Program-made: the position numbers and the translations under genes
NCBI GenBank assembly: GCA_021825865.1
Contig: JAKAFU010000009.1
Span: forward strand, 1 to 60,643
Length of the DNA: 60,643 bases
Direction: 5' to 3'
From: a bacterium
GTDB taxonomy: Bacteria > SZUA-79 > Acidulodesulfobacterales > Acidulodesulfobacteraceae
Part shown: piece after piece, positions 54,122-60,643 of the stretch
Layout: every line of letters starts with the position of its first letter
How positions within the stretch are numbered: the stretch's first letter is position 1
Notes under the pieces: generated by a model
What the model saw: only the letters and a program-made list of their open reading frames with translations
What the model was told of the DNA's origin: nothing
Database searches by the model: none

Positions 54122-56668
54122 TTAGTATTTTCTCGTATCGCATGAAACAGGCGTGCACTCTACCGGTTCCTTAAAATTAACTAATTTTTTCCATCCGATA
54201 CTCAATTCGTGATATTCTTTCCAGTGGTTTTTCCACTTACCGACAATAACATCTTTATCCTGATGTTTCGGGTCCCAGACCTCAGGAAATTTTTTCTGTA
54301 AAAATTCAACTACTTTTTTTGCCGTTCCTTCGGGATCTTCATCGCCTTTTCTGTACACTCTGCACAGGATAGCTTTAAATTGAATCTGACCGTAAACAGG
54401 GTCCTTTATAATATCATCGATAACGGTATTAATTGACTCATACGGATGAAAAGGTTGATATCTATCGAAACCAAAATTAGCCCAAATTCCGTCTTCAGGG
54501 ACCATTTCGGTAACCCATGCCGGACCTTCAACCCAGCCTCTGTCATTTTCAACTATTACCATATCCCCGTCTTCAATACCCATAACGGCAGCAGTAGCCG
54601 GATTTATTTCGATATTTCTATCCGGTTCCAACTCATCGTTCCATGGCCACCAATGACCGCCTTCATGAAATGATTGAGCAATTCTGGTAGTATTTAAAAT
54701 AAGCGGATATTTTTTTGCCCTTTCAAAATTTCCTAATGGAGATTCCGAACCTTCAACCTGGGTAGGAACTTTGTACCAGCCGATCTTCTCCAGAGGTTCC
54801 GAAGCAAGTTCAATTTTACCGGAAGGAGTAGGAAATCTTTTGTCTGATTCAGGGTAATTTTCACCTTCTTTATACATTATCCATTTTCCGCGAAGAACGG
54901 CTTCATCGTCCTGAAAAACTGCTTCTTCTTTAGAAAATACAGGCCACATAAGTCCGCCTTTGGGATTTTTCTCAGGATTCAGAACATCATATTTTATGCC
55001 TCTGGTAAAAGGTTCCTGGTCATTAAAGAAATCAGTCATATGTATTTCATTAACCCTGCCTTTGTCGGGGCCGTCTTCATAATAACCCCACGGATTGAAT
55101 TCAACTTCGTTAAAATGACCGACGCCGGCATTTTTTAATCTTTTCGCAATACCGTCAAATACGTCTATGTCTGCCCGATGTTCGTGCTGATAAGGGATTA
55201 TCTTGTTATGCCATTGTATAAGCCTATTATTGCCGTGATGACAAACGCTGTCGGTTTCAACGGATATAGCAATAGGAAATGCTACATGACTGAACATGTA
55301 GGTATGATTCGGATATATAGAAAGATGCACATTAATCATATTTCTTTTCATTGCTTCTTCCATTTTCCACGAGTTCGGAAACTGGGGGAGATGGTCTCCG
55401 TTCCAGATAATACCTTTCACCGGATACGGTTTTTCATACATCATAGCATTTATAATACACGGAACTGAACTATCACCCCATGAAATCAATTTGTCGGTAA
55501 TTTGAGGTCTTTTCGGCAACGGAATATCATGCAGGTCATTCCCGTAATTTAGCGGAGGACGGCAGTTATGAAGCCAATTCCAGCCGCCGCCTTTCACCCC
55601 GATAGAACCGGTTAAGGCAAGAAGAGCCGCAATAGACCTGTTGACATTGTTTGAATTATAAATCTGGGCTGTTCCTAAATTTCCGGTAACGGAAGCAGGT
55701 CTGGCCATACCGAATCTTCTTGCTGCTTCAATTATTGTTTCCTTTGGAATATAAGTAAGTTTTTCAGCACGTTCAGGAGACCATTTCGCGCATTCTTTAG
55801 CATATTCCTCAAAACCTGTTACCCATTTATCGACAAATTCTTTATTATAAAGTTTTTCTTGAATTATTATATTTCCCATAGCAAGAAATAATATCGCATC
55901 TGAGCCTGAGCGGATTCTCATGCCTATATCGCATTTTGAAAGTGTTGCGTTGAAACGCGGGTCTACGCCTATTAAAAAAGCCCCGTTATCGCGTGCATCA
56001 AGAAGATGAGTCATTGTAATGGTTTCTTGCGCAGCCATATTTGTTCCTACAAGCAGAATACATTTTGAATTTTTCCAGTCCTGTGAAGGATTCATAAGTC
56101 TTCCGAGACCTTTTGCCCCAAATACGTAATTCATTGACACACCGGGGCTTTCGCAGCATATAGGACCTTGACCGTAAACATTTGGAGTGCCGAATATTTT
56201 GCCAAATCTTGCAGCTCCTTCTTTGTTGCCGAAAGACGACCTGCCTGTTCTAAAAATAGCAAGAGCTTCAGGTCCCTGTTCGTTATAGAGTTTAATAAGC
56301 CGTTCAGCCGTAAAATCAAGAGCGTCATCCCACGACACGCGTTTGAAATCATCGGTCAAAGACTTTCTCATGTACGGATAGTTTACTCTTAACGGGTCAT
56401 ACCACCACTGAATCTGACCGACACCTTTAGAACAAAGACCTCCTCTATTCTGAGGATGTTCAGAATCGCCCATTACATCAACAATTCTGCCATTTTTTAA
56501 AAATATTTTGAGACCGCATCCGCTTTCACACATATTTGTGCATGTGGAATAACGAACAGTGTCATGCTCTTTGGAAGATTCCTGCGGACGGTGGTCAGGC
56601 TTTATTTTTATAAGTCTGTTATCTTTCACCCTCAAGAATCTTTCTTTGCCTAATTCATCAAAATCCAT
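54122..56668 (-). CDS. DMSO-reductase-family molybdopterin oxidoreductase, catalytic subunit
   Basis: 848 residues from the ATG at 56666-56668; the earlier in-frame ATG (56680) overlaps the binding site GGAGGG. The [4Fe-4S] motif is C43-x3-C47-x3-C51-x27-C79 (CTNMCESGC ... GLCSKG). A molybdenum ligand candidate is one of C171/C172 in GPICCESPG. LLVGTNMAAQE, GGWNWLH and the C-terminal cofactor domain (RIAQSFHEGGHWWPW; INPATAAVMGIEDGD) fit the thiosulfate/polysulfide/arsenate reductase branch. There is no twin-arginine signal, so a cytoplasmic enzyme is predicted. Substrate unknown. Upstream is a CCG gene, downstream its ferredoxin subunit. Confidence 0.92.
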   Translation of the reverse strand: MDFDELGKERFLRVKDNRLIKIKPDHRPQESSKEHDTVRYSTCTNMCESGCGLKIFLKNGRIVDVMGDSEHPQNRGGLCSKGVGQIQWWYDPLRVNYPYMRKSLTDDFKRVSWDDALDFTAERLIKLYNEQGPEALAIFRTGRSSFGNKEGAARFGKIFGTPNVYGQGPICCESPGVSMNYVFGAKGLGRLMNPSQDWKNSKCILLVGTNMAAQETITMTHLLDARDNGAFLIGVDPRFNATLSKCDIGMRIRSGSDAILFLAMGNIIIQEKLYNKEFVDKWVTGFEEYAKECAKWSPERAEKLTYIPKETIIEAARRFGMARPASVTGNLGTAQIYNSNNVNRSIAALLALTGSIGVKGGGWNWLHNCRPPLNYGNDLHDIPLPKRPQITDKLISWGDSSVPCIINAMMYEKPYPVKGIIWNGDHLPQFPNSWKMEEAMKRNMINVHLSIYPNHTYMFSHVAFPIAISVETDSVCHHGNNRLIQWHNKIIPYQHEHRADIDVFDGIAKRLKNAGVGHFNEVEFNPWGYYEDGPDKGRVNEIHMTDFFNDQEPFTRGIKYDVLNPEKNPKGGLMWPVFSKEEAVFQDDEAVLRGKWIMYKEGENYPESDKRFPTPSGKIELASEPLEKIGWYKVPTQVEGSESPLGNFERAKKYPLILNTTRIAQSFHEGGHWWPWNDELEPDRNIEINPATAAVMGIEDGDMVIVENDRGWVEGPAWVTEMVPEDGIWANFGFDRYQPFHPYESINTVIDDIIKDPVYGQIQFKAILCRVYRKGDEDPEGTAKKVVEFLQKKFPEVWDPKHQDKDVIVGKWKNHWKEYHELSIGWKKLVNFKEPVECTPVSCDTRKY

Positions 56669-56710
56669 GTTGCCCTCCATATTATTAATTAATTAACAGT
56701 AAAAATAAAA

Positions 56711-57628
56711 TTAAATGGCGGTTTCTGAATATAAATTAAACGCATAATTTGCATATTCGCCAAGTTCAATCTCTAAACCTGCCAAGTATCCTATAAGCTC
56801 TTCAAAACCGACCATTGGCGCAAATGATTCTAAATCGGACATATCAACGGCATTAACCAAATTTTGTTGACACATGGAACATATTGTTAAAATATAATCT
56901 GAATCGGTTTCATTAGCTTTTTGATTTATTGACTTGAAAAATTCATTTAAACTATTTGCGCTTTCTATTCTTTTATTCCTCAACGGAGTGACATTTTGTT
57001 GTTTCTCGCCGCCGCAGCACTCTGAATACAAAGACACTCTCGCGCCCAGATTTTCTAAGAATTTTGTTAATTGAAGCATATTTTCACGATTATCGTAACA
57101 ACCTGTATAGAGTAATATAGAATGACCTTTTAAATTTTTAACTGCTTTCTTTAAAAAATTTTCTGCGGTTTTATTTTCAACCGCAATCCCGCCGAAATCA
57201 CTTGTTTCTGCATTTGTTTCATTAAGACCGAATAGCAAATCCAGAATATGTTTTGCTCCGGTTTTATCAATATCCGTATCGGACAGAACAGCGTTAAACG
57301 GCCGAAGACTGTAATCTATCTGATTCTTATACATAGAATTTTTATCAACGGTATCGAGAGCTTTATTTATGGATTTACTGCATACCTGACATCCGGTATA
57401 TAAATACTTAGCTCCTTTGCTCTGCGCCAATCCCATATTTCGAAGCGGCATAACGACTTTATTGAAAAATTTATGGTCATAATAACCCGGGGCTGCGCCG
57501 CAGCAATTCCATTCTTCGAGAAGTTCTGCCTCTATATCTAGAAATTCGAAGATTTTATAAAGGTTCTTATTTTTCGCTTTTATATTATTTGACTCCACGC
57601 ATCCGGGGTAATATAATATTTTTTTCAA
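56711..57628 (-). CDS. HdrB-like protein with two CCG domains, partner of the molybdoenzyme
   Basis: 305 residues, starting at a TTG (57626-57628) with GCAGGT upstream. Both CCG domains are complete: YYPGC (C10), NCCGAA (42-43), GCQVC; then YTGC, ECCGGE, CSMC. The protein resembles HdrB and GlpC/SdhE-type subunits and could hold one or two non-cubane clusters for thiol/disulfide or quinone chemistry. It is the first gene before the molybdoenzyme (42 bases), which is an unusual pairing without hdrA or hdrC in the same operon. Confidence 0.87.
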   Translation of the reverse strand: MKKILYYPGCVESNNIKAKNKNLYKIFEFLDIEAELLEEWNCCGAAPGYYDHKFFNKVVMPLRNMGLAQSKGAKYLYTGCQVCSKSINKALDTVDKNSMYKNQIDYSLRPFNAVLSDTDIDKTGAKHILDLLFGLNETNAETSDFGGIAVENKTAENFLKKAVKNLKGHSILLYTGCYDNRENMLQLTKFLENLGARVSLYSECCGGEKQQNVTPLRNKRIESANSLNEFFKSINQKANETDSDYILTICSMCQQNLVNAVDMSDLESFAPMVGFEELIGYLAGLEIELGEYANYAFNLYSETAI

Positions 57629-58458
57629 GATTAAACCTGCTTTATTTTCAATATATATTATTAAATATAGTTAATTTATTATATTATTCTGCCGCTTTAT
57701 TGCTTACTGCAAAAAACTTAATTGTTTTTATTTTTTGCAGTTCAAATAATTAAAAATATTGGTTGATAATTTTAATGGTTATAGAACAATTATTATAATC
57801 TTATTTAAAATCTAAAATCAAGTATTTTTTTGGCAAAAAATTAAATTTATAAAAAATTTTTAAAAAACTATTTTATTATTAACATTATCGATATATATAC
57901 AAAAATATACGCAAAATATGCTGCTTATAACCTAATTTATTAATTTAATTTTTAAAAATATGATAATTATAATTTATCATGTTATATTTAAAACACTTTT
58001 TGGTATTTAATTAACATATAGAAGTATTCAAATATATAAATAATATCAATAAATATTCTATGTCAATAATCTATGTAAATAGTCTATCTATATACATATA
58101 CATACTGACTATCTACTATGTAAATAATCTATCTCAACAATCTATATGAATAATCTATGCAATATAATTGCCTATTGACGCTTTTAATAAATATTTTTAA
58201 TTTTATGCTTTTAATTTTAAAAAACTTTTCAAAAAAATATATGCCTAAAAAAATATAACATTTTAAAAAAATTATTTAATATTATTAAAAAAATATCAAA
58301 AATATATCAAAAAAAAATATTGTAATACAAAACAATTTATGTTATGATTTGTCAACTAATCATTGTTTATGATTTGTTCATGGTTTATGTGTATTTTTTA
58401 TGTTATCTGTTAGTGGCTTAATTTATGTAATATACCCGCAGTAAAGCAATAATGATAT
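57629..58458. other. 830-base AT-rich spacer, no gene seen
   Basis: It lies between the first gene of the molybdoenzyme locus (leftward) and tRNA-Phe (rightward). At 58060-58165 AATCTATGTAAAT-type phrases repeat seven or eight times with variation. The left end holds an 11-bp inverted repeat (listed separately). Promoters for both directions are expected but not identified with confidence. Confidence 0.5.
57706..57741. promoter_or_regulatory. 11-bp perfect inverted repeat upstream of the CCG-molybdoenzyme operon
   Basis: ACTGCAAAAAA (57706-57716) is exactly complementary to TTTTTTGCAGT (57731-57741), with 14 bases between. It lies about 80 bases upstream of the TTG start of the first gene. 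A regulator site or a 5' leader hairpin are the two readings. Confidence 0.5.
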
Positions 58459-58534
<76 letters not shown>

Positions 58535-58562
58535 CCTGAAAAGCTTATAAATCCTGCCTTTG

Positions 58563-58590
58563 ATAGCAATAAAAAATATTGCTATTTTTA
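58563..58590 (+). terminator. Terminator of tRNA-Phe
   Basis: ATAGCAATA (58563-58571) pairs with TATTGCTAT (58577-58585) around five A, and T-rich sequence follows at 58586-58589. It is 29 bases after the tRNA. Confidence 0.72.
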
Positions 58591-58638
58591 AATAAACTAT
58601 GCTATAATATGCTTAAATCGGCTAAAAAATGACAAAAA

Positions 58639-58660
58639 TAATCACCCTTTAGCGCACACA
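58639..58660. repeat. Left copy of a direct repeat flanking the hicA pseudogene
   Basis: TAATCACCCTTTAGCGCACA and two more bases match 59014-59035 at 19 of 22 positions, the last 13 being identical. The copies are 375 bases apart and enclose the hicA relic; the right copy begins inside its stop codon. A perfect palindrome, GTGATTAATCAC, lies between at 58702-58713. Confidence 0.7.
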
Positions 58661-58788
58661 TAGGTTCGGTAAAATCATGGCTTTGATAAAACCGGCTTTA
58701 TGTGATTAATCACGAAATGGCGGATACACTAGATGTCCAAAATAGGCTTAAAAATAATAAGACTATAATTTATCCTATGTAGGTTATT

Positions 58789-59016
58789 TTGGCTAAACTA
58801 AAGATTTTTCCCGGAAAAGGGCTTTACAAGCTATTGAGTCTTTACGGATTTGCTGAAGTCCGCAAACGCGGAAGCCATATAATAATGCAAAAACAAGGCA
58901 AAGAAACTATTATTATAACCGCAACTGTACCGGAACATAAAGAAATAGCATTATGAACACCGCAATCGATAATCAGATAACCCAATCTTCCGCAAGAATT
59001 ATTCGAAACAAAATAA
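58789..59016 (+). pseudogene. hicA: Decayed HicA-type mRNA interferase toxin
   Basis: In one frame from TTG (58789) the translation runs AKLKIFPGKGLYKLLSLYGF, VRKRGSHIIMQK, TVPEHKEIAL, then stop TGA (58954-58956), TPQSIIR, stop TAA (58978-58980), PNLPQELFETK and a natural TAA (59014-59016). KGSH-like RGSH with the catalytic histidine and SIIR...LP-ELFE are HicA (YcfA) family marks. TGA would derive from a Gly codon and TAA from CAA by single changes, and the TTG from ATG. No HicB is directly adjacent. Confidence 0.88.
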
Positions 59017-59041
59017 TCATATTTTAGCGCACACAAAAGTA

Positions 59042-59073
59042 TTATTTAACTTATTAATTAATAAGTTAAATAA
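59042..59073. repeat. 32-bp perfect palindrome
   Basis: Centred in TTATTAATTAATAA, the sequence from 59042 to 59073 is its own reverse complement throughout. It consists mainly of A and T but includes AAC/GTT steps, so it is not a simple AT run. It lies 26 bases after the hicA relic and could be a bidirectional terminator or a cruciform at an old insertion edge. Confidence 0.85.
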
Positions 59074-59175
59074 GTTATAAAGCACATAGGAGGGGGACTG
59101 GAAATCCTTATCTTTATCTAATCCGGCAGTTGCCCGAGAAAATTTATGCTCTATATCCTCCTATTACACTTTATC

Positions 59176-59205
59176 TTGAAATTTGTAATATAAATAGAAT
59201 ATAAT
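59176..59205 (+). promoter_or_regulatory. Sigma-70-type promoter of tRNA-Arg
   Basis: TTGAAA (59176-59181), 18 bases, TATAAT (59200-59205). The tRNA starts 25 bases later. Confidence 0.65.
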
Positions 59206-59230
59206 GTCTAATATCATATAGATTTTAAAT

Positions 59231-59307
59231 GCCCCCGTAGCTCAGTAGGATAGAGCAGAGGTTTCCTAAACCTTTGGTCATCGGTTCGATTCCGGTCGGG
59301 GGCACCA
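59231..59307 (+). tRNA. tRNA-Arg (anticodon CCT)
   Basis: Acceptor GCCCCCG/CGGGGGC, D-arm GCTCAGTAGGATAGAGC, anticodon stem GAGGT/ACCTT with a G-T pair and loop TTCCTAA, T-arm TCGGTTCGATTCCGG. CCA is encoded. It reads AGG codons. Confidence 0.96.
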
Positions 59308-59353
59308 CTTTAAAGGGATAAGGATTTAAAAGGTAGCAAATAGGTAGCAAAAT

Positions 59354-59500
59354 TTAATTAAAATGGCATTCTAAAGCGTCTTTAATATTTTCTTTAAGTT
59401 CTTGGATAGTTTCGCCTTCCATAAAAATAGAATATCCTAAAGCTTCAGCCGCATATCCTGATTTGATGTCTTCTTCTACTATAAGTATAATTTCATTCAT
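59354..59500 (-). CDS. HicB-like small antitoxin-type protein
   Basis: 48 residues: MNEIILIVEEDIKSGYAAEA, then LGYSIFMEGETIQELKENIK and DALECHFN at the end. This is the pattern of the short HicB-like proteins often found beside toxins, sometimes mislabelled as 2-oxoisovalerate dehydrogenase. Its start codon overlaps the stop of the 38-residue ORF upstream. An intact HicA partner is not present in the window; the decayed hicA lies on the other side of tRNA-Arg on the opposite strand. Confidence 0.75.
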   Translation of the reverse strand: MNEIILIVEEDIKSGYAAEALGYSIFMEGETIQELKENIKDALECHFN

Positions 59501-59609
59501 AGTTTTTATCCTTCGTTGGCAACATAAAAAGATATCCTCTTATTTCGCGTAATTCTTGGCGCAATTCTTTTATTTCGGATTTGAGAACTTCTATAGATTC
59601 TTTTTCCAT
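59493..59609 (-). CDS. Tiny coiled-coil ORF coupled to the HicB-like gene
   Basis: 38 residues, starting MEKESIEVLKSEIKELRQEL, a single amphipathic helix. The ATG lies two bases after the stop of the AbiEii relic, and its stop overlaps the ATG of the HicB-like gene (ATGAATGA). Gene order suggests translational coupling. Function unknown. Confidence 0.5.
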   Translation of the reverse strand: MEKESIEVLKSEIKELRQELREIRGYLFMLPTKDKNYE

Positions 59610-59611
59610 AA

Positions 59612-60436
59612 TTATCTTCTAAATTTAATTTTATGTTCCGGCTTATTTTGCAGACTCTGCGTGAAGGCGTCGGGCTGAGGAAGCTGAGATTCAGACTTAA
59701 TGTTAATGTTAGATTCCTGATTGACGAAAGAATCGTCTTCGGGTTTATGCATCGGCAACTCTTTCTCTATTCTATTGAATTTATTTGTAACAATCTGCTC
59801 GAGCGTTACAATATCCTTTTCAAACCTGTCTTTTAAGATTGTATCTTCTTTGTATGCTTCAGAATATCTATTTATTGTATTGTTAATGTTTTTATATATA
59901 TCCTTAATAAAATTAATTTGCCCTGTATTAAGAATCTCGGCATAATTATTGCCCATAAAAATAATATCGTGCAAATCTCATGAAGCAGTTCTGTTTTCAA
60001 AAGCAGCTTTTTTAAAATCAAATAAAAAAGGTAACTTAAAAATTCTTTTACTATTTATTATATTAGTCTCGTTGTTATCGAATTTTTTTCTGAAAGACAT
60101 TTCTATTTTGAGTTTAAAAATATCGTTATTATATGAATTTTTATAATCTATTATATATCTCTTAACATCATCTGTATCTTTTTTTAAATTAATATTGATT
60201 AAATTAAGTTTATTTTCTCCGTAAAATGATAAAAAAGATTCTTTAATGACTGACTCAAGATTTATATGCTTATTTGCGTCAAAATCGAGATATAACGACA
60301 TTCTATCAAGATTATATCCAAATAATAAAGCAGTACCGCCTTTAAGAGCAAGCGAAATATTATTCTGATATATTTTTTTAGTTATAGCGTCCATTAAATT
60401 ATAATGGATTATTTCTTTATCATTTAACGAATTCAT
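59612..60436 (-). pseudogene. AbiEii-type nucleotidyltransferase toxin, broken by a stop
   Basis: One frame runs through 274 codons except for an in-frame TGA at 59978-59980. Before it: LALKGGTALLFGYNLDR and the motif MSLYLDFDANK; around it FENRTAS, stop, DLHDIIFMGNNYAEILNTGQ. The family has R in place of the stop (CGA to TGA), as in RDLHDI. The DxD nucleotidyltransferase signature, normally S-x-D-L-D, reads S-L-Y-L-D, so its first Asp is a Tyr (GAT to TAT). Two separate lesions indicate loss of function. It overlaps the upstream AbiEi-like gene by 17 bases, the usual toxin-antitoxin order. Confidence 0.87.
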
Positions 60437-60643
60437 TTTGCCACCTTAAAAGCACATCTTTCTCGTCCGTTTGAGCATGCGCGAGCATAATCTTAAAATA
60501 TTTCATAAATTCTGCTACGTCTTCGTCTTCCAATAAATAATCATTAAAAATAACATGGTCTGGATAACGTTTAAGGGTAAATATATTATGATATACCATA
60601 TCGGCTATAGCCCTTGCCGGAGATGCGCACTTAATATTGCCTA
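60420..60643 (-). CDS. AbiEi-like antitoxin, 3' part (runs off window)
   Basis: The minus strand frame reads NIKCASPARAIADMVYHN, then a stretch with LLEDEDVAEFMKYFKIM and ends VLLRWQNEFVK. ASPARAIADM is the conserved segment following the winged helix in AbiEi-type antitoxins. The upstream part with the DNA-binding domain lies beyond the window. Its stop codon lies inside the AbiEii relic. Confidence 0.72.
   Translation of the reverse strand, partial: GNIKCASPARAIADMVYHNIFTLKRYPDHVIFNDYLLEDEDVAEFMKYFKIMLAHAQTDEKDVLLRWQNEFVK

Noticed and set aside
58842-59036. 64-codon minus-strand ORF
   Set aside because: It is the shadow of the hicA relic, whose plus-strand frame matches the HicA family.
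59978-59980. TGA as a recoded codon (selenocysteine or readthrough) in the AbiEii frame
   Set aside because: The position corresponds to Arg in the family, a second motif is damaged, and the nearby hicA relic also has a TAA; decay explains all of it.

Overview
The window looks like the chromosome of an AT-rich (very roughly 30 % G+C by eye), Gram-negative, anaerobic bacterium. Bacterial identity rests on ribosomal proteins S9/L13, RNase III, Der, RimO, MtaB and MnmA. An outer membrane is implied by a TolC/MacAB-type exporter and lipoproteins. Anaerobic energy metabolism is implied by many iron-sulfur proteins: a complete Hdr-Flx set, a SdhABE-type succinate dehydrogenase/fumarate reductase and a molybdoenzyme locus. 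The mix recalls AT-rich uncultured Desulfobacterota-like lineages, but that placement is a guess made without any database comparison.

Layout. 1-437: 5' part of a threonyl-tRNA synthetase gene carrying an archaeal-type editing domain. 810-8958: leftward operon hdrC-hdrB-hdrA-flxD-flxC-flxB-flxA, with unusually long AT-rich spacers, a terminator at the end and a strong palindrome just upstream of hdrC. 9136-18118: rimO and an AddAB-like helicase/nuclease pair, all swollen by low-complexity inserts. 18547-23789: rightward tolC-macA-macB-type exporter operon. 23848-27900: leftward cysE-rrf2-nifS-mtaB (cysteine and sulfur supply, tRNA thiomodification). 28318-32197: rightward thioredoxin-like gene, mnmA, rnc, der. 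32370-36370: leftward sdhA-sdhB-sdhE plus a small phasin-like gene. 36722-45567: moaC, an orphan solute-binding lipoprotein, argC, rplM-rpsI, a lipoprotein, a polyferredoxin, mobB and dus.

45745-57628 is the most distinctive stretch. A leftward run encodes a two-CCG HdrB-like protein, a DMSO-reductase-family molybdoenzyme without a visible Tat signal, a four-cluster ferredoxin subunit and a small ACT-like protein. It continues with moeA, a MoaA-like radical SAM gene, a 6-pyruvoyl-tetrahydropterin-synthase homologue, mobA, a CooF-like ferredoxin and a FAD/NAD oxidoreductase. Enzyme, probable electron partners and cofactor-making genes thus lie together, and nothing among them resembles a membrane anchor. 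I infer a soluble molybdoenzyme exchanging electrons with NAD(P)H, ferredoxin or a thiol/disulfide carrier; its substrate cannot be read from the sequence.

58459-60643 is a decayed accessory patch around tRNA-Phe(GAA) and tRNA-Arg(CCT). It holds a hicA pseudogene with two in-frame stops, an AbiEii-type toxin pseudogene with one stop and an altered catalytic motif, a partial AbiEi-like gene, two tiny overlapping ORFs, a direct-repeat pair and a 32-bp perfect palindrome.

A recurring oddity is short tandem repeats (6-15 bp units) inside reading frames, giving Asn-rich or other hydrophilic inserts in RimO, AddA, AddB, MobA, MnmA, MobB and ArgC. Intergenic spacers show the same tendency.
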